Shown here: positions 1 to 8,100 of the stretch, one piece after another
How positions within the stretch are numbered: position 1 is the stretch's first letter
How the letters are laid out: each line of letters begins with the position of its first letter
Origin: Mycoplasmataceae bacterium
GTDB lineage: Bacteria; Bacillota_I; Bacilli_A; Mycoplasmatales; Mycoplasmoidaceae
DNA length: 9,007 nucleotides
NCBI GenBank assembly: GCA_020024735.1
Contig: JAHHTI010000044.1
Coordinates: forward strand, 1 to 9,007
Direction of reading: 5' to 3'
Program-made: the position numbers and the translations under genes
The notes under the pieces: model-generated
The model's database searches: none
The model's input: the letters and a program-made list of their open reading frames with translations, nothing else
Told to the model about the DNA's origin: nothing

Positions 1-578
1 TGCTTGCAGTATTTAACTAGTAACAGTTCTGCTTGTTTGAAATCAACAGCAAAACGAATATTAGTATTTTTAATTTGATCTACATTATCAAAAGAAGTTC
101 TTAATTGATAAACTTCATTAGCTAACAATTCTATTTCGTTTCAATTTTTAACTATTTCATTTATTTCCAAATTAATTTGAAAATATTCATCGAGAGACAA
201 ACTATTAATATTGATTTCTTCAATACATTTTTCATCATCAACTACAGGTATCATTTTGCTGATTTCTAATAATCCTAATTTATGTTTATTAAACTTTTTT
301 CAAATTTTATATTCATTTATATTTTTAAAATCAGAAATAGTTTTAAAATTTCTAATATATTGATGATTAGATAATTTGAAAGAATATTTAAAAGAAGGAC
401 GTCATTTGTCTTCTTTATCAGTAGTCAATGGAATTGCATATTTAATACCATTAATTACAAAACCAACTACATTAACATATGGTCTTTCTACCTTTTTTTG
501 CATTTCTAATAAATTATGTTTATAAAATAAAAAATTGTAATAAGGCAATGCGAGTTTATAAAGTTTAATTTTTACCAT
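1..578 (-). CDS. ToxN/AbiQ/CptN-family type III toxin (endoribonuclease), 3' end cut by window
   Basis: The start is ATG at 578; 192 codons are visible and the frame is still open at base 1. TGA is read as Trp three times (W59, W93 and one in the C-terminal half), so under the standard code the gene would look broken. Family features I see: an N-terminal Lys-Leu-Tyr strand followed by a Tyr-rich segment (residues 5-19), then RPYVNVVGFVINGIKYAIPL (32-51), which matches the 'RPYIGIVLEINGIKYYAPL' type core, then T52-T53-D-K55, equivalent to the T-S-x-K catalytic pocket of ToxN. LGLLEISKMIPVV (101-113) matches the conserved 'GLINLKFMIPI' strand, and a helical C-terminal half follows. Known members are sequence-specific RNases held inactive by a repeated RNA antitoxin that they themselves cut; some give phage abortive infection. 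No Shine-Dalgarno is visible; the ATG lies 23 nt after a terminator hairpin, as in other type III loci. The subfamily (ToxN, CptN or TenpN) is not resolved. Confidence 0.82.
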
Positions 579-590
579 AAAATGCTAGTA

Positions 591-622
591 AAAATAAAAA
601 CGCAGAAGGAGCTACCCTCTGC
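591..622 (-). terminator. Intrinsic terminator between small RNA and toxin gene
   Basis: On the minus strand GCAGAGGG pairs with CCTTCTGC (8 bp with one G-U, 5-nt loop TAGCT; positions 622-602), followed by G and the T-rich run TTTTTATTTTT (600-590). The toxin ATG is at 578, so read-through would control toxin supply relative to the RNA, as known for type III systems. Confidence 0.8.
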
Positions 623-734
623 CAAAACTATTGTTTTCTATCTGATTCGCTACCCTACTTTTTTACAGCTTTCGGTGACGCCGCTCAACCTTACTAGTTA
701 GTTGAGATAAGAGAATATTCCCTCATTCTTTTGT
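591..734 (-). ncRNA. Structured small RNA, candidate type III antitoxin (ToxI-like)
   Basis: Minus-strand RNA of about 140 nt between an extended -10 promoter and the terminator just before the toxin gene. It is much richer in G+C than its flanks. Visible hairpins: CTCAAC/GTTGAG (701-706 with 684-689, 11-nt loop), AAAAC/GTTTT (633-637 with 624-628, 4-nt loop), and the terminator (602-622). The element AGGGTAGC occurs twice 38 nt apart (649-656 and 611-618 read on the minus strand), and a degenerate form (AAGGTTGAGC) sits about 36 nt further upstream. A 36-38 nt period is typical of type III antitoxin repeats, though these copies are far more diverged than in ToxI. The call rests mainly on position. 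It could instead be another cis-acting leader or an unrelated small RNA. Confidence 0.55.
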
Positions 735-740
735 AATCAA

Positions 741-777
741 ATTTTAGCATAAAAAAATAAATTTGCCCAATAGTCAA
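741..777 (-). promoter_or_regulatory. Probable promoter of the antitoxin-like RNA
   Basis: On the minus strand TGC-TAAAAT (749-741) is an extended -10 (TGn plus a 4-5/6 hexamer). TTGACT (777-772) is a near-consensus -35, but it lies 25 nt from TAAAAT, or 20 nt from the overlapping TATGCT (751-746), so the pair is not well spaced. The predicted transcription start is near 734. Confidence 0.5.
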
Positions 778-779
778 GC

Positions 780-1260
780 TTGTTTTTATTATTTACTTCT
801 TACCTCCTTTCAATTTATTAGAAATATCTTCAATATCGCTCCTTATTTATCACATCTTTACATTTAAGAACTATTGTTCTTTTCTATTCTTTCTTCATTG
901 ATTGATAAACTGATAACATTTATTGTTATTTTTTTGATAACTGTCAACTACCTTTTAATTTCATTCAAAATTAATTTAATAGGAATTACAAGATGTGGCT
1001 TAATCAATTTCTTTTTTTTGATTTCATATAAGCTTATGTTAATTAATATAAAAACTTCTATTCCACCAAATTGATTAATAGAGTGACTTATCTCTCCATA
1101 TATGTAAGTGCTGTTTTTTTGCAAAATCACTAAAAAATTTTGATTTTTTGTAAGTTTTATTACTTTTACTTATTTAATTAATGAATCATATAAATCCATA
1201 TTGCTAATATAAATATTAAAGATTTCTCTATATAAAAATGTAAAAAATAATTAAGATGAG
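780..1260. other. AT-rich region without a convincing gene; possible decayed minus-strand coding remnants
   Basis: Nothing here is a clear gene. On the minus strand a 60-codon frame runs from a GTG at 1130 to TAG at 948. The same frame stays open after that single TAG for 28 more codons, to a TAA near 862. Further on, a short piece in another frame ends in ISNKLKGGKK-stop (stop 793-795) and contains AAAGGAGGTA (810-801), a perfect Shine-Dalgarno-like string with no start codon at a useful distance. This could be a gene broken by a stop and a frameshift, but I recognise no family and AT-rich DNA throws up such frames by chance. The small plus-strand frame at 874-1074 has no ribosome site and looks random. 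Confidence 0.25.
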
Positions 1261-1270
1261 AGAATTGTTA

Positions 1271-1276
1271 TATAAT
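1271..1276 (+). promoter_or_regulatory. -10 box of the tRNA operon
   Basis: Perfect TATAAT, 16 nt before the first base of tRNA-Cys. I see no good -35; mollicute promoters often lack one. Predicted start near 1283-1285. Confidence 0.65.
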
Positions 1277-1292
1277 ATAGAAGTATCTTAAT

Positions 1293-1366
1293 GGTGCCAT
1301 CGCCAAGTGGTAAGGCCGTAGACTGCAACTCTGCTATCGTCAGTTCGAATCTGACTGGCACCTCCA
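1293..1366 (+). tRNA. trnC: tRNA-Cys (GCA)
   Basis: Acceptor stem GGTGCC...GGCACC (with an adjacent inner pair), anticodon GCA at 1325-1327 in loop CTGCAAC, T arm with GTTCGAA, discriminator T1363 and an encoded CCA end (1364-1366). First gene of a seven-tRNA cluster. Confidence 0.95.
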
Positions 1367-1370
1367 ATAT

Positions 1371-1447
1371 GCATCCTTAGCTCAATTGGATAGAGCGTCT
1401 GGCTACGGACCAGAAGGTTAAGGGTTCGACTCCTTTAGGGTGCGCCA
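1371..1447 (+). tRNA. trnR: tRNA-Arg (ACG)
   Basis: Acceptor GCATCCT pairs with AGGGTGC including one T-G pair; anticodon ACG at 1405-1407; T loop GTTCGAC; CCA encoded at 1445-1447. A34 must be deaminated to inosine (by TadA) to read CGT, CGC and CGA codons, all of which occur in the surface-protein gene downstream. Only 4 nt separate it from tRNA-Cys. Confidence 0.95.
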
Positions 1448-1452
1448 TTATT

Positions 1453-1529
1453 CGGGAAGTAGCACAGCTTGGTAGTGCACCTGGTTTGGGACCAGGGGGT
1501 CGCAGGTTCGAATCCTGTCTTCCCGACCA
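1453..1529 (+). tRNA. trnP: tRNA-Pro (TGG)
   Basis: Acceptor CGGGAAG/CTTCCCG, anticodon TGG at 1487-1489, T arm GTTCGAA, encoded CCA at 1527-1529. In mycoplasmas a single TGG tRNA usually serves all four proline codons. Confidence 0.95.
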
Positions 1530-1533
1530 TTTT

Positions 1534-1610
1534 GGCTGGATAGCTCAGTTGGTTAGAGCGATCGGTTCATACCCGGTAGGTCCAGAGTTCGAGTCTCTGT
1601 CCAGCCACCA
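1534..1610 (+). tRNA. trnM: tRNA-Met (CAT), elongator
   Basis: Perfect acceptor GGCTGGA/TCCAGCC, so it lacks the 1-72 mismatch of the initiator. Anticodon CAT at 1568-1570 in CGG-TTCATAC-CCG, the pattern of Firmicutes elongator Met tRNA. CCA encoded at 1608-1610. Its position before Ile2-Ser-fMet agrees with the known cluster order. Confidence 0.88.
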
Positions 1611-1615
1611 TTTTA

Positions 1616-1692
1616 GCTTCTATAGCTCAATTGGTTAGAGCCCCCGACTCATAATCGGTCGGTTACAGGTTCGAGTCCTGTTAGAAGCACCA
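1616..1692 (+). tRNA. trnI: tRNA-Ile (CAT), the lysidine-modified AUA reader
   Basis: Acceptor GCTTCTA/TAGAAGC, anticodon CAT at 1650-1652 with loop CTCATAA, encoded CCA at 1690-1692. I call it Ile2 and not Met from the loop sequence, from its position after Met in the Met-Ile-Ser-fMet order, and because separate elongator and initiator Met genes are also present. C34 would be converted to lysidine by TilS. The outermost anticodon-stem pair (27-43) is a C-T mismatch. Confidence 0.78.
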
Positions 1693-1704
1693 TTAATGTG
1701 AAGT

Positions 1705-1745
1705 AACTTTATATCAAATGTTTCCATCTTATATAAAGTTTTTTT
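1705..1745 (+). terminator. Terminator-like hairpin between tRNA-Ile and tRNA-Ser
   Basis: AACTTTATAT (1705-1714) and ATATAAAGTT (1731-1740) form a perfect 10-bp stem with a 16-nt loop, followed by five more T up to the first base of tRNA-Ser. The stem is mostly A-T, so it may only attenuate. The 3' arm also contains TATAAA, about 9 nt before tRNA-Ser, and could be a -10 box for the last two tRNAs. Confidence 0.5.
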
Positions 1746-1838
1746 GGAAGATTACCCAAGTCCGGCTGAAGGGATCGGTCTTGAAAACCGAAAGGTGGGG
1801 CAACTCACGCGGGGGTTCGAATCCCTCATCTTCCGCCA
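1746..1838 (+). tRNA. trnS: tRNA-Ser (TGA)
   Basis: Class II tRNA of 93 nt with a long variable arm. Acceptor GGAAGAT/ATCTTCC, anticodon TGA at 1782-1784 in loop CTTGAAA, discriminator G, encoded CCA at 1836-1838. It reads TCN serine codons. Confidence 0.95.
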
Positions 1839-1843
1839 TTTAT

Positions 1844-1921
1844 CGCGGGATAGAGCAGTTTGGTTAGCTCGTCAGGCTCATAATCTGAAGGTCGGTGGTT
1901 CAAATCCATCTCCCGCAACCA
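1844..1921 (+). tRNA. tRNA-fMet (CAT), initiator with variant anticodon stem
   Basis: The first base C faces A before the discriminator (acceptor CGCGGGA/TCCCGCA), the unpaired 1-72 position that marks bacterial initiators for formylation. Anticodon CAT at 1879-1881. The usual three G-C pairs at the base of the anticodon stem are replaced by A-T, G-C and G-T (AGG/TCT). CCA is encoded at 1919-1921; the length of 78 nt reflects one extra D-loop base. Confidence 0.93.
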
Positions 1922-1932
1922 TGAAATTAATG

Positions 1933-1959
1933 AAACCACCATAAATGGTGGTTTTTTTT
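1933..1959 (+). terminator. Terminator of the tRNA operon
   Basis: AAACCACCAT pairs perfectly with ATGGTGGTTT (1933-1942 and 1945-1954), followed by a run of T to 1959. It lies 11 nt after tRNA-fMet, where some relatives continue with Asp and Phe tRNAs. Confidence 0.88.
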
Positions 1960-1970
1960 GTACTTCAGAG

Positions 1971-1976
1971 TATAAA
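1971..1976 (+). promoter_or_regulatory. -10 box of the first tiny RNA
   Basis: TATAAA (within TATAAAAT) placed 11 nt after the T run of the tRNA terminator and about 8-13 nt before the predicted start of a short RNA. No clear -35. Confidence 0.45.
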
Positions 1977-1983
1977 ATAATAG

Positions 1984-2036
1984 TGTAGAGGCCCTAGCGG
2001 CACGTATAGTAGAACTTGTGGGGTTCTACTTTTTTT
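1984..2036 (+). ncRNA. Tiny G+C-rich RNA (~53 nt) between tRNA cluster and surface-protein gene
   Basis: A short segment, far richer in G+C than its surroundings, lies between a -10 box (1971) and a strong terminator (2008-2036). It holds no reading frame with a ribosome site. The string GTAGA occurs twice (1985-1989 and 2009-2013); either copy can pair with TCTAC (2025-2029) in the terminator's 3' arm, so the 5' part could act as an anti-terminator. It is either a stand-alone small RNA or an attenuator/leader of the surface gene at 2113. That gene seems to have its own -10 at 2070, which favours a separate unit. I do not recognise the family. Confidence 0.45.
2008..2036 (+). terminator. Terminator of the first tiny RNA
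   Basis: AGTAGAAC pairs with GTTCTACT (2008-2015 with 2023-2030, 7-nt loop TTGTGGG), with seven T at 2030-2036. A classic intrinsic terminator 77 nt before the surface-protein ATG. Confidence 0.85.
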
Positions 2037-2069
2037 ATAGCTTCTAGTCTAAAAATACAATATTTTCGT

Positions 2070-2109
2070 TATAATATATATTATATATATATTGATATAT
2101 ATTGGAGGA
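2070..2109 (+). promoter_or_regulatory. TA-rich promoter and Shine-Dalgarno of the surface-protein gene
   Basis: TATAAT at 2070-2075 is followed by a nearly pure TA tract to 2103 offering several overlapping -10-like hexamers. GGAGGA at 2104-2109 lies 3 nt before the ATG at 2113, a short but workable spacing, and decides the start over the upstream in-frame TTG at 2092. The leader would be only about 30 nt. Confidence 0.6.
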
Positions 2110-2112
2110 TTT

Positions 2113-5100
2113 ATGAAATTCAAAAGAACCATTTTGCCAATGACATTAGCAATTACAGCTGCAGTGTCTATTTCTTCGGCCATTGTTGCTTCAATTAATA
2201 ATCATCAATTATCAACTTTGATGAATGTTAATCAAGATGCCACTAAGAATACACAAAAGACTAATTTTACTTTCTATGTAGGAAAGAATTCTGGTATTCC
2301 ATTTGGTGGTAAAGAAGTTGTTCAATGAGTTATTAAAAATGAAGCAGGACAACAAGTTGCAGTTGTTGATGACATTGAACAAGATAGTACCACTAATGGA
2401 AAATGTACATTATCATTACCAGCTGGTAAATATACAGCGGAATTGCGAAACTCTTTAAGTAATCCTAGTCATTATATTGTTCCCCCTACTGTTGTACCTT
2501 TTGATTCTTCCAATACAGATGTTAATTTAACTTTCCAACCTGTTTTATGAGATGGTAATGAAGCTCCTGGAAAAGATAAAAGATATGTAAAAAATGATGT
2601 TATTTATAATTACAAGTTTAATGATATCAATGGAAAAGGTTTCTCTTTCCAAAGAAATAAAGAATCTCAAAAATTAACAATTTTATTTTTCTTTAAAACT
2701 ACTTGTCCTTATTCACAAAGAACTTTAGCTAAATTAAGTGAAGTTTTAAAAGAAAATGGATGAGAAAATAAAGTGAACGTCCTTGCAATTAGTTCAAGAG
2801 ATACTGAAGAACAATTAAGAAGATTTTCTTATGATTATTCTCCATCAATTAGATATATCTCTGTCCCTAATGATGATTTAAAATATAATTTCATTTCTTA
2901 TAGTGGTTATCCTGCCATTGCATATGTAGATTATCAAGGTGTTTTAGATGCTACTACTAATGGTGAAGTTGGTAAAGGATCATTTGCCCATAACATTAAA
3001 ACATTTTCTCGACCTGATTTCTTAAATCAACCTGTAGCAAATATTATTCAACCTAATGATAGTTATATTGATGTTAACCAACCTGAAATTGATAATAATG
3101 GGAATTCTTTAAATGGTGAAGAACCATATTTAGAATTACCTGCACCAAATACTTTACCTAAAGATTTAGATGTTTTAAAGAAAACTAAACCATCTGCAAT
3201 TGCTAGTGTTTCTCACTATGATAGTCGTGACTATGGAATTGTAACTCCAGTTAAGAATCAAGGTTCAGAAGGTTTATGTTGAAGTTATGCAACTTCTGCT
3301 GCTTCTGAAACTTCAATTTTAAGAGAAGGATTGTCACCAATTACTCCTAATAAAAATGACTTAATTGATATTTCTGAACACAACGTAGACTTTACTACAT
3401 TAAACAGAAATCTTAATTTTGACTTATTGAAATTAAATCCTCGTGATCAATGAACAGGTAGAAAAGGTTCTGGTAATATTGTTTCTAATGCAGCTGATTC
3501 ATTAGCAATGTGAAACTCACCAATTGATTCTAATACCAAAGGTAATAGTTATGTTTATAAACCTGCTGATTATTTTCTAGAAGATACCATCAACATTGGT
3601 AATACCCAAGATTTAATTAACCGAGTTGGTTTAGATAATGCAGTGACTCAAATTAAAGAATTAATCGCTAGATATGGAGCAGTGACTGCTAGTTATTCTT
3701 GTGCTGGAACTTTACCTTATACTAACACTGCTTCTCGTCCTTTAAATGGTGGTCATGCTGTGACCATCGTGGGATGAGATGATAACATTTCACAAGACAA
3801 TTATCATCCAAGAGCAGAACGTAATGGGGGATGAATTTGTAAGAATAGTTGAGGTAGTTATTGAAAAGATAGTCCTACTAGAGATGGATATTTCTACATT
3901 AGTTACGATTCAGAAATTAGTGATATGACTGCTTTCAACTATGATAAAGCTCATAACAAGTATGACAACAACTATTATTATGATGCAAAAACTACTAACC
4001 CAGGAATGCCAAATAATGCAAACTTAAGACCAGCAGCAGCAATTTACAAAACTCAAAAAGCTAATTTTGAAACTGAAGAAATGTTAAATGCTATTAATGT
4101 TGGTTTCTGAGGTGAAGATGTTACTGTCACTGCAAAAATTTATAAAAATGTTAATGCTGATTTTGATAATCCTAAATTAACTTCCTCTACAGTTAATAAT
4201 CCAGCTATGGGAACACCAATTGCAACAGTAAAAAAGTTCTTTAAATATGGTGGATATAAAACCTTGGATTTATATGACCCAATTCCACTTGCACAAAATG
4301 AAACTTTTAGTATTGTGGTAGAACTATCTAATCCACGAAATAATGCTAATTTATTTTATGGTGCTGATAATTCTGAAGATAATATGACTTTTTACCAAGA
4401 TAGACACGGTAATTGAATTAACCCAATGTCTGAATTAAAAGGAAGTGCTGCTAGAATTAAAGCTTTAACTAAAGAAGTTAAAATTGCTAATGCTAATAGT
4501 AATGATTTAAAAGATGCTGATATTAAATTATCTAGCAACTCTTACCGTTATGGTGACTTAATCAAACCACAAGTAGAATCGGTTAGTATTGGTAGTAAAG
4601 TTTTATCTTACAGTGATTATGACATTATTTACAACCAACCAACCTACTTCAAAACAGGTGATCAAACAAGTAGTGATAACGAAATTATTGGTAAAGGTAC
4701 AATTACTATTAGAGGTAAGGATGGATATACCGGAGAAAAGACTTTAAAATATGATATCATTGTTGGTTTAACTCCTGATATGCAAGGTAAAGGTTGATAT
4801 ACTAATGATGGTTATGATAGACCAATCGTGGCTAATCTTCGCGTAAAGAAATCTGCTACTAAATATTGTGATATTGAACTTCCTGAAGGATTTGCTTGAG
4901 CTGGTAATCCAGAACAATTAATCAACTTCTCTTCACCAATGACTTTAGAATATAAAGCAGCTGATAAAATCCATTATCGATTCAAGAGTTTCTTTGCCCC
5001 TCACTACATTAATTTAATTAAAATGGATAGTGATAATTTTGAATTAATTCCTAATGAATATAATCCTAATATTGAAAAACCAGAAGTGAGTGAAATTCCA

Positions 5101-8100
5101 AACGATAATCCAATGTATGGTAACCCTGACTTTGATGCTAATAATTTAACTGTTAAATTAGCTCCAACTGATTATGTTTATCAAGGTCAACCGATTACTC
5201 CAAAAATTACACAAATAGTGGCTCCAGATGGTGCTCACCCTATCATTGATTGAAACTTTGATATTGAATATAAGAATAACAATGCTCCTGGAATTGGAAA
5301 AATTATCATTAAACCAAAACCTGATGTTTTATATTGAGGACAAAAGGTAATTGAATTTACTATTTTAAATCCTGATGGTTCTCAACCAACTATTAACCCT
5401 GATGCACCTGTAGCTAATGAAAACTTAAAAAGTGTAGATATTTGATTAAATAAAAAAGCCTACAATATTGATAGTACCATCGTGGCAGAAGCAGCTGTAC
5501 AAGGAAAAGATTTAAAACAAGTAAAATATCATTGAGAAATTATTGATGGTGATAAAGTAATTAGAAAAGTTAATCTTAATAGTCCACAAATTTCGATTAA
5601 CGTTGATAAGAGTTTTGTGGGTAAAGCTTTAAAAGTAGTAGCTTCATGCAATGATGAAGAAGTTGCTTCAACTATTAATTTAAACGTTTCTCCAACACTT
5701 TTACCAGAAGAACCTGATAATACATCTTCACCTATTCGTCCAGTTACTCCTAAAGTGAATATTGTCTTAAATCAAAATATTTACAAAGAAGGCGAAACTA
5801 TTAATGCAGACGCTCATTTAAATATTAAAGATGCTAAGAACGTTACTTACCAATGAGAAATCGAAGGTGTTAAACAATTTACTACTCACACTTCACATTT
5901 AAGTTTTGTAGCTGAAGCAGGAATGGCTAATAAAAATTTAAAAGTAACAGCTATTGTTAATGGTCAAAATGTCGGTGATCAAACCTTGTTAAACATTATT
6001 TGTAAACCTAAATTACAAGGAGTTGTGATTGATTTAGATAAACTTTCATATCAAGCTGGACAAATGATTAATGCTCATGCTAGTGCTAATCCAGCAGATG
6101 TAGAAGATGTTACTTATCATTGAGAAATTGTTGGTATGCAATCATTTGATAGTACTACTTCAAGTATTAGTTTTAAAGCTGATGAAACAATGGATGAACA
6201 ACTTTTAAAAGTGACTGCAACTGCTAAAGGAATTAGTTTCTCACATGAAGTAGCTTTACATGTAACTAAACCAGCTACATCAACTCCTCCAGTAGCTCCA
6301 CAAGATATGAATATTGCTCATGCTAAAATTACTTTAGATAATTCTCGTTATGAATATACTGGAGAAACATTGAAACCTCAAGTAACTGTATCTTTAAACG
6401 GCACAACTTTAGTTTTAAACCAAGATTATTATGTTAATTATCAACACAATACAAATGTTGGTAATGGAGAAGTAATCATTAATGGTATGGGTAAATATGA
6501 AGGTAGTGTTATTAAAACCTTTGAAATTACCAAAACTATTAATACAATTAGTGGCTTTAGTATTGTAGACAATGCTCCAGTAGCTCATGCTAGATTTGGT
6601 AGTGTGATGTTCAATTATTATGAAGATGAACAATGTACACAAGCAGTTATTGGAAATGCTCCTTCAACAACAAAAACTTATTGAGTAAAAGCAATTTCTG
6701 CTGCTAGTGATAACTATGAAGGTAGTGAAGTTGGACCAATTGCGTTTGCCTACAAATTACCAAATATTTTAAAACAAGATTTAAGTAGTGCTGAAATTGA
6801 AGTGTTAGATAAGGAATTTGACTATAATGGTCAATTATTCCAACCTCGAGTTAAAGTTACATATCATGGACAAACTTTAATGGCTGATCGTGATTATAGT
6901 GTAAGTTACACTAATAACCAATTACCAGGAACTGGTACTATTACTGTTACAGCTTTAGCTAATAGTGATTATTGTGGTTACCAAACTGCTAACTTCACTA
7001 TTCATAAAATTGCCAATACTATTACCAACTTCCATATGGAAGGTAATACTCCAGTAGCCACTGCTTTAGATGGTGGGGTTTCTTTCCAATACTATAGTGA
7101 TCCTTTATGTCAACATCCAATTAGTGCTGATGATGTGAATGAAGAACGTCCTTACTGAGTAAAAGCTATTTCTCAAGATACTTTAACCCATTATAGTGTT
7201 ACAACTAATGAAGCAATTAGATTTGATTATCGTGAAGGAAATGATTACACTAAATCTAATATTGCTAATGCTGATGTTTACTTCTTAGATGAAATGATTG
7301 TTTATAATCACGGAAATGCTTTAAAACCTTCTTTTGAAGCTTATATTAATGGTACTTTATTAACTCCAGGGGTTGATTTCAATTATGAATACCAAAACAA
7401 TGTTAATGCCGGAACTGGACAATTAGTCTTAAGAGCCACAGCTAAATCAACATATTATGGAAGTATTAATATTCCATTTGAGATTGATAAAGCAGTTAAC
7501 TATCTTTCTCCAATCTCACTTAACAATGGCTATCCACATGCTACAGCCGTGTATGGTGCAGTTACTTTCACTTATTACCGAGATGCTGCGTGTCAACAAT
7601 ATGTTTCTGATACTTTACCAACAGATGAAGGCAACTATTGAGTTGTAGCTCATTCTATGGAAACTGCTAACTATTATAGTGAAGATTCTCTACCTTTTGC
7701 TTTCTCTTTAAAGAATAATATCCAAAAAACTGATATTCATAATGCGCATGTTACCTTATCACAAGATAACTTTACTTTTGACGGTTCTCTACATACTCCT
7801 AATGTAACTGTTACTTTGGGTGGAAAAACTTTAACTCCAGGAGTTGATTACCGGGTTGAATATTTCAATCACCAAAATGCTGGAACTGCTACTTATGTGG
7901 TGGTAGGAATGAACCAATACTCTGGTAGTATCATTGGTAACTTCTATATTCATAAAGCAGAAAATAATCTTGTGGATATTAAAATTGTGGATGGTAAACC
8001 ACAAATTACTACTAACGAACATACCCCAATTGAAATAACTTACTATAAAGATGCAGCATTAACACAAAAGATTGAAGGATTCCCAGAAGAAGCTGGTTAC

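Noticed and set aside
602..724. tracrRNA, T-box or lysine-riboswitch identity for the minus-strand structured RNA
   Set aside because: No CRISPR repeats or cas9 are in view, the T-box core GGTGGNACCGCG is not present, and the lysine-type motifs match only in short fragments. Position before a ToxN-like gene explains it better.
702..750. Short minus-strand peptide frame from ATG at 750 (18 codons) overlapping the 5' part of the candidate antitoxin RNA
   Set aside because: No ribosome site at a proper distance, it overlaps the -10 box, and the RNA start is predicted downstream of its ATG.
874..1074. Plus-strand 66-codon frame, rich in Phe, Ile and Leu
   Set aside because: No ribosome site or promoter; hydrophobic content is what AT-rich DNA gives by chance, and an opposite-strand frame overlaps it.
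948..1130. Minus-strand 60-codon frame starting with GTG
   Set aside because: No Shine-Dalgarno, no recognisable family, and it ends in a TAG with more open frame beyond. Kept only as a possible remnant.
1744..1944. Plus-strand 66-codon frame across tRNA-Ser and tRNA-fMet
   Set aside because: It lies wholly over two clear tRNA genes and is a by-product of their sequence.
1985..2010. Resemblance of the first tiny RNA to a preQ1-I riboswitch (AGAGG..CTAGC..CAC)
   Set aside because: The 3' strand of the first stem and the A-rich tail needed for the pseudoknot are absent; the likeness is limited to a few bases.
6415..6642. Minus-strand 75-codon frame inside the surface-protein gene (also 7831-8022 minus and 7457-7648 plus)
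   Set aside because: Shadow frames of a well-supported long coding sequence with full domain evidence.
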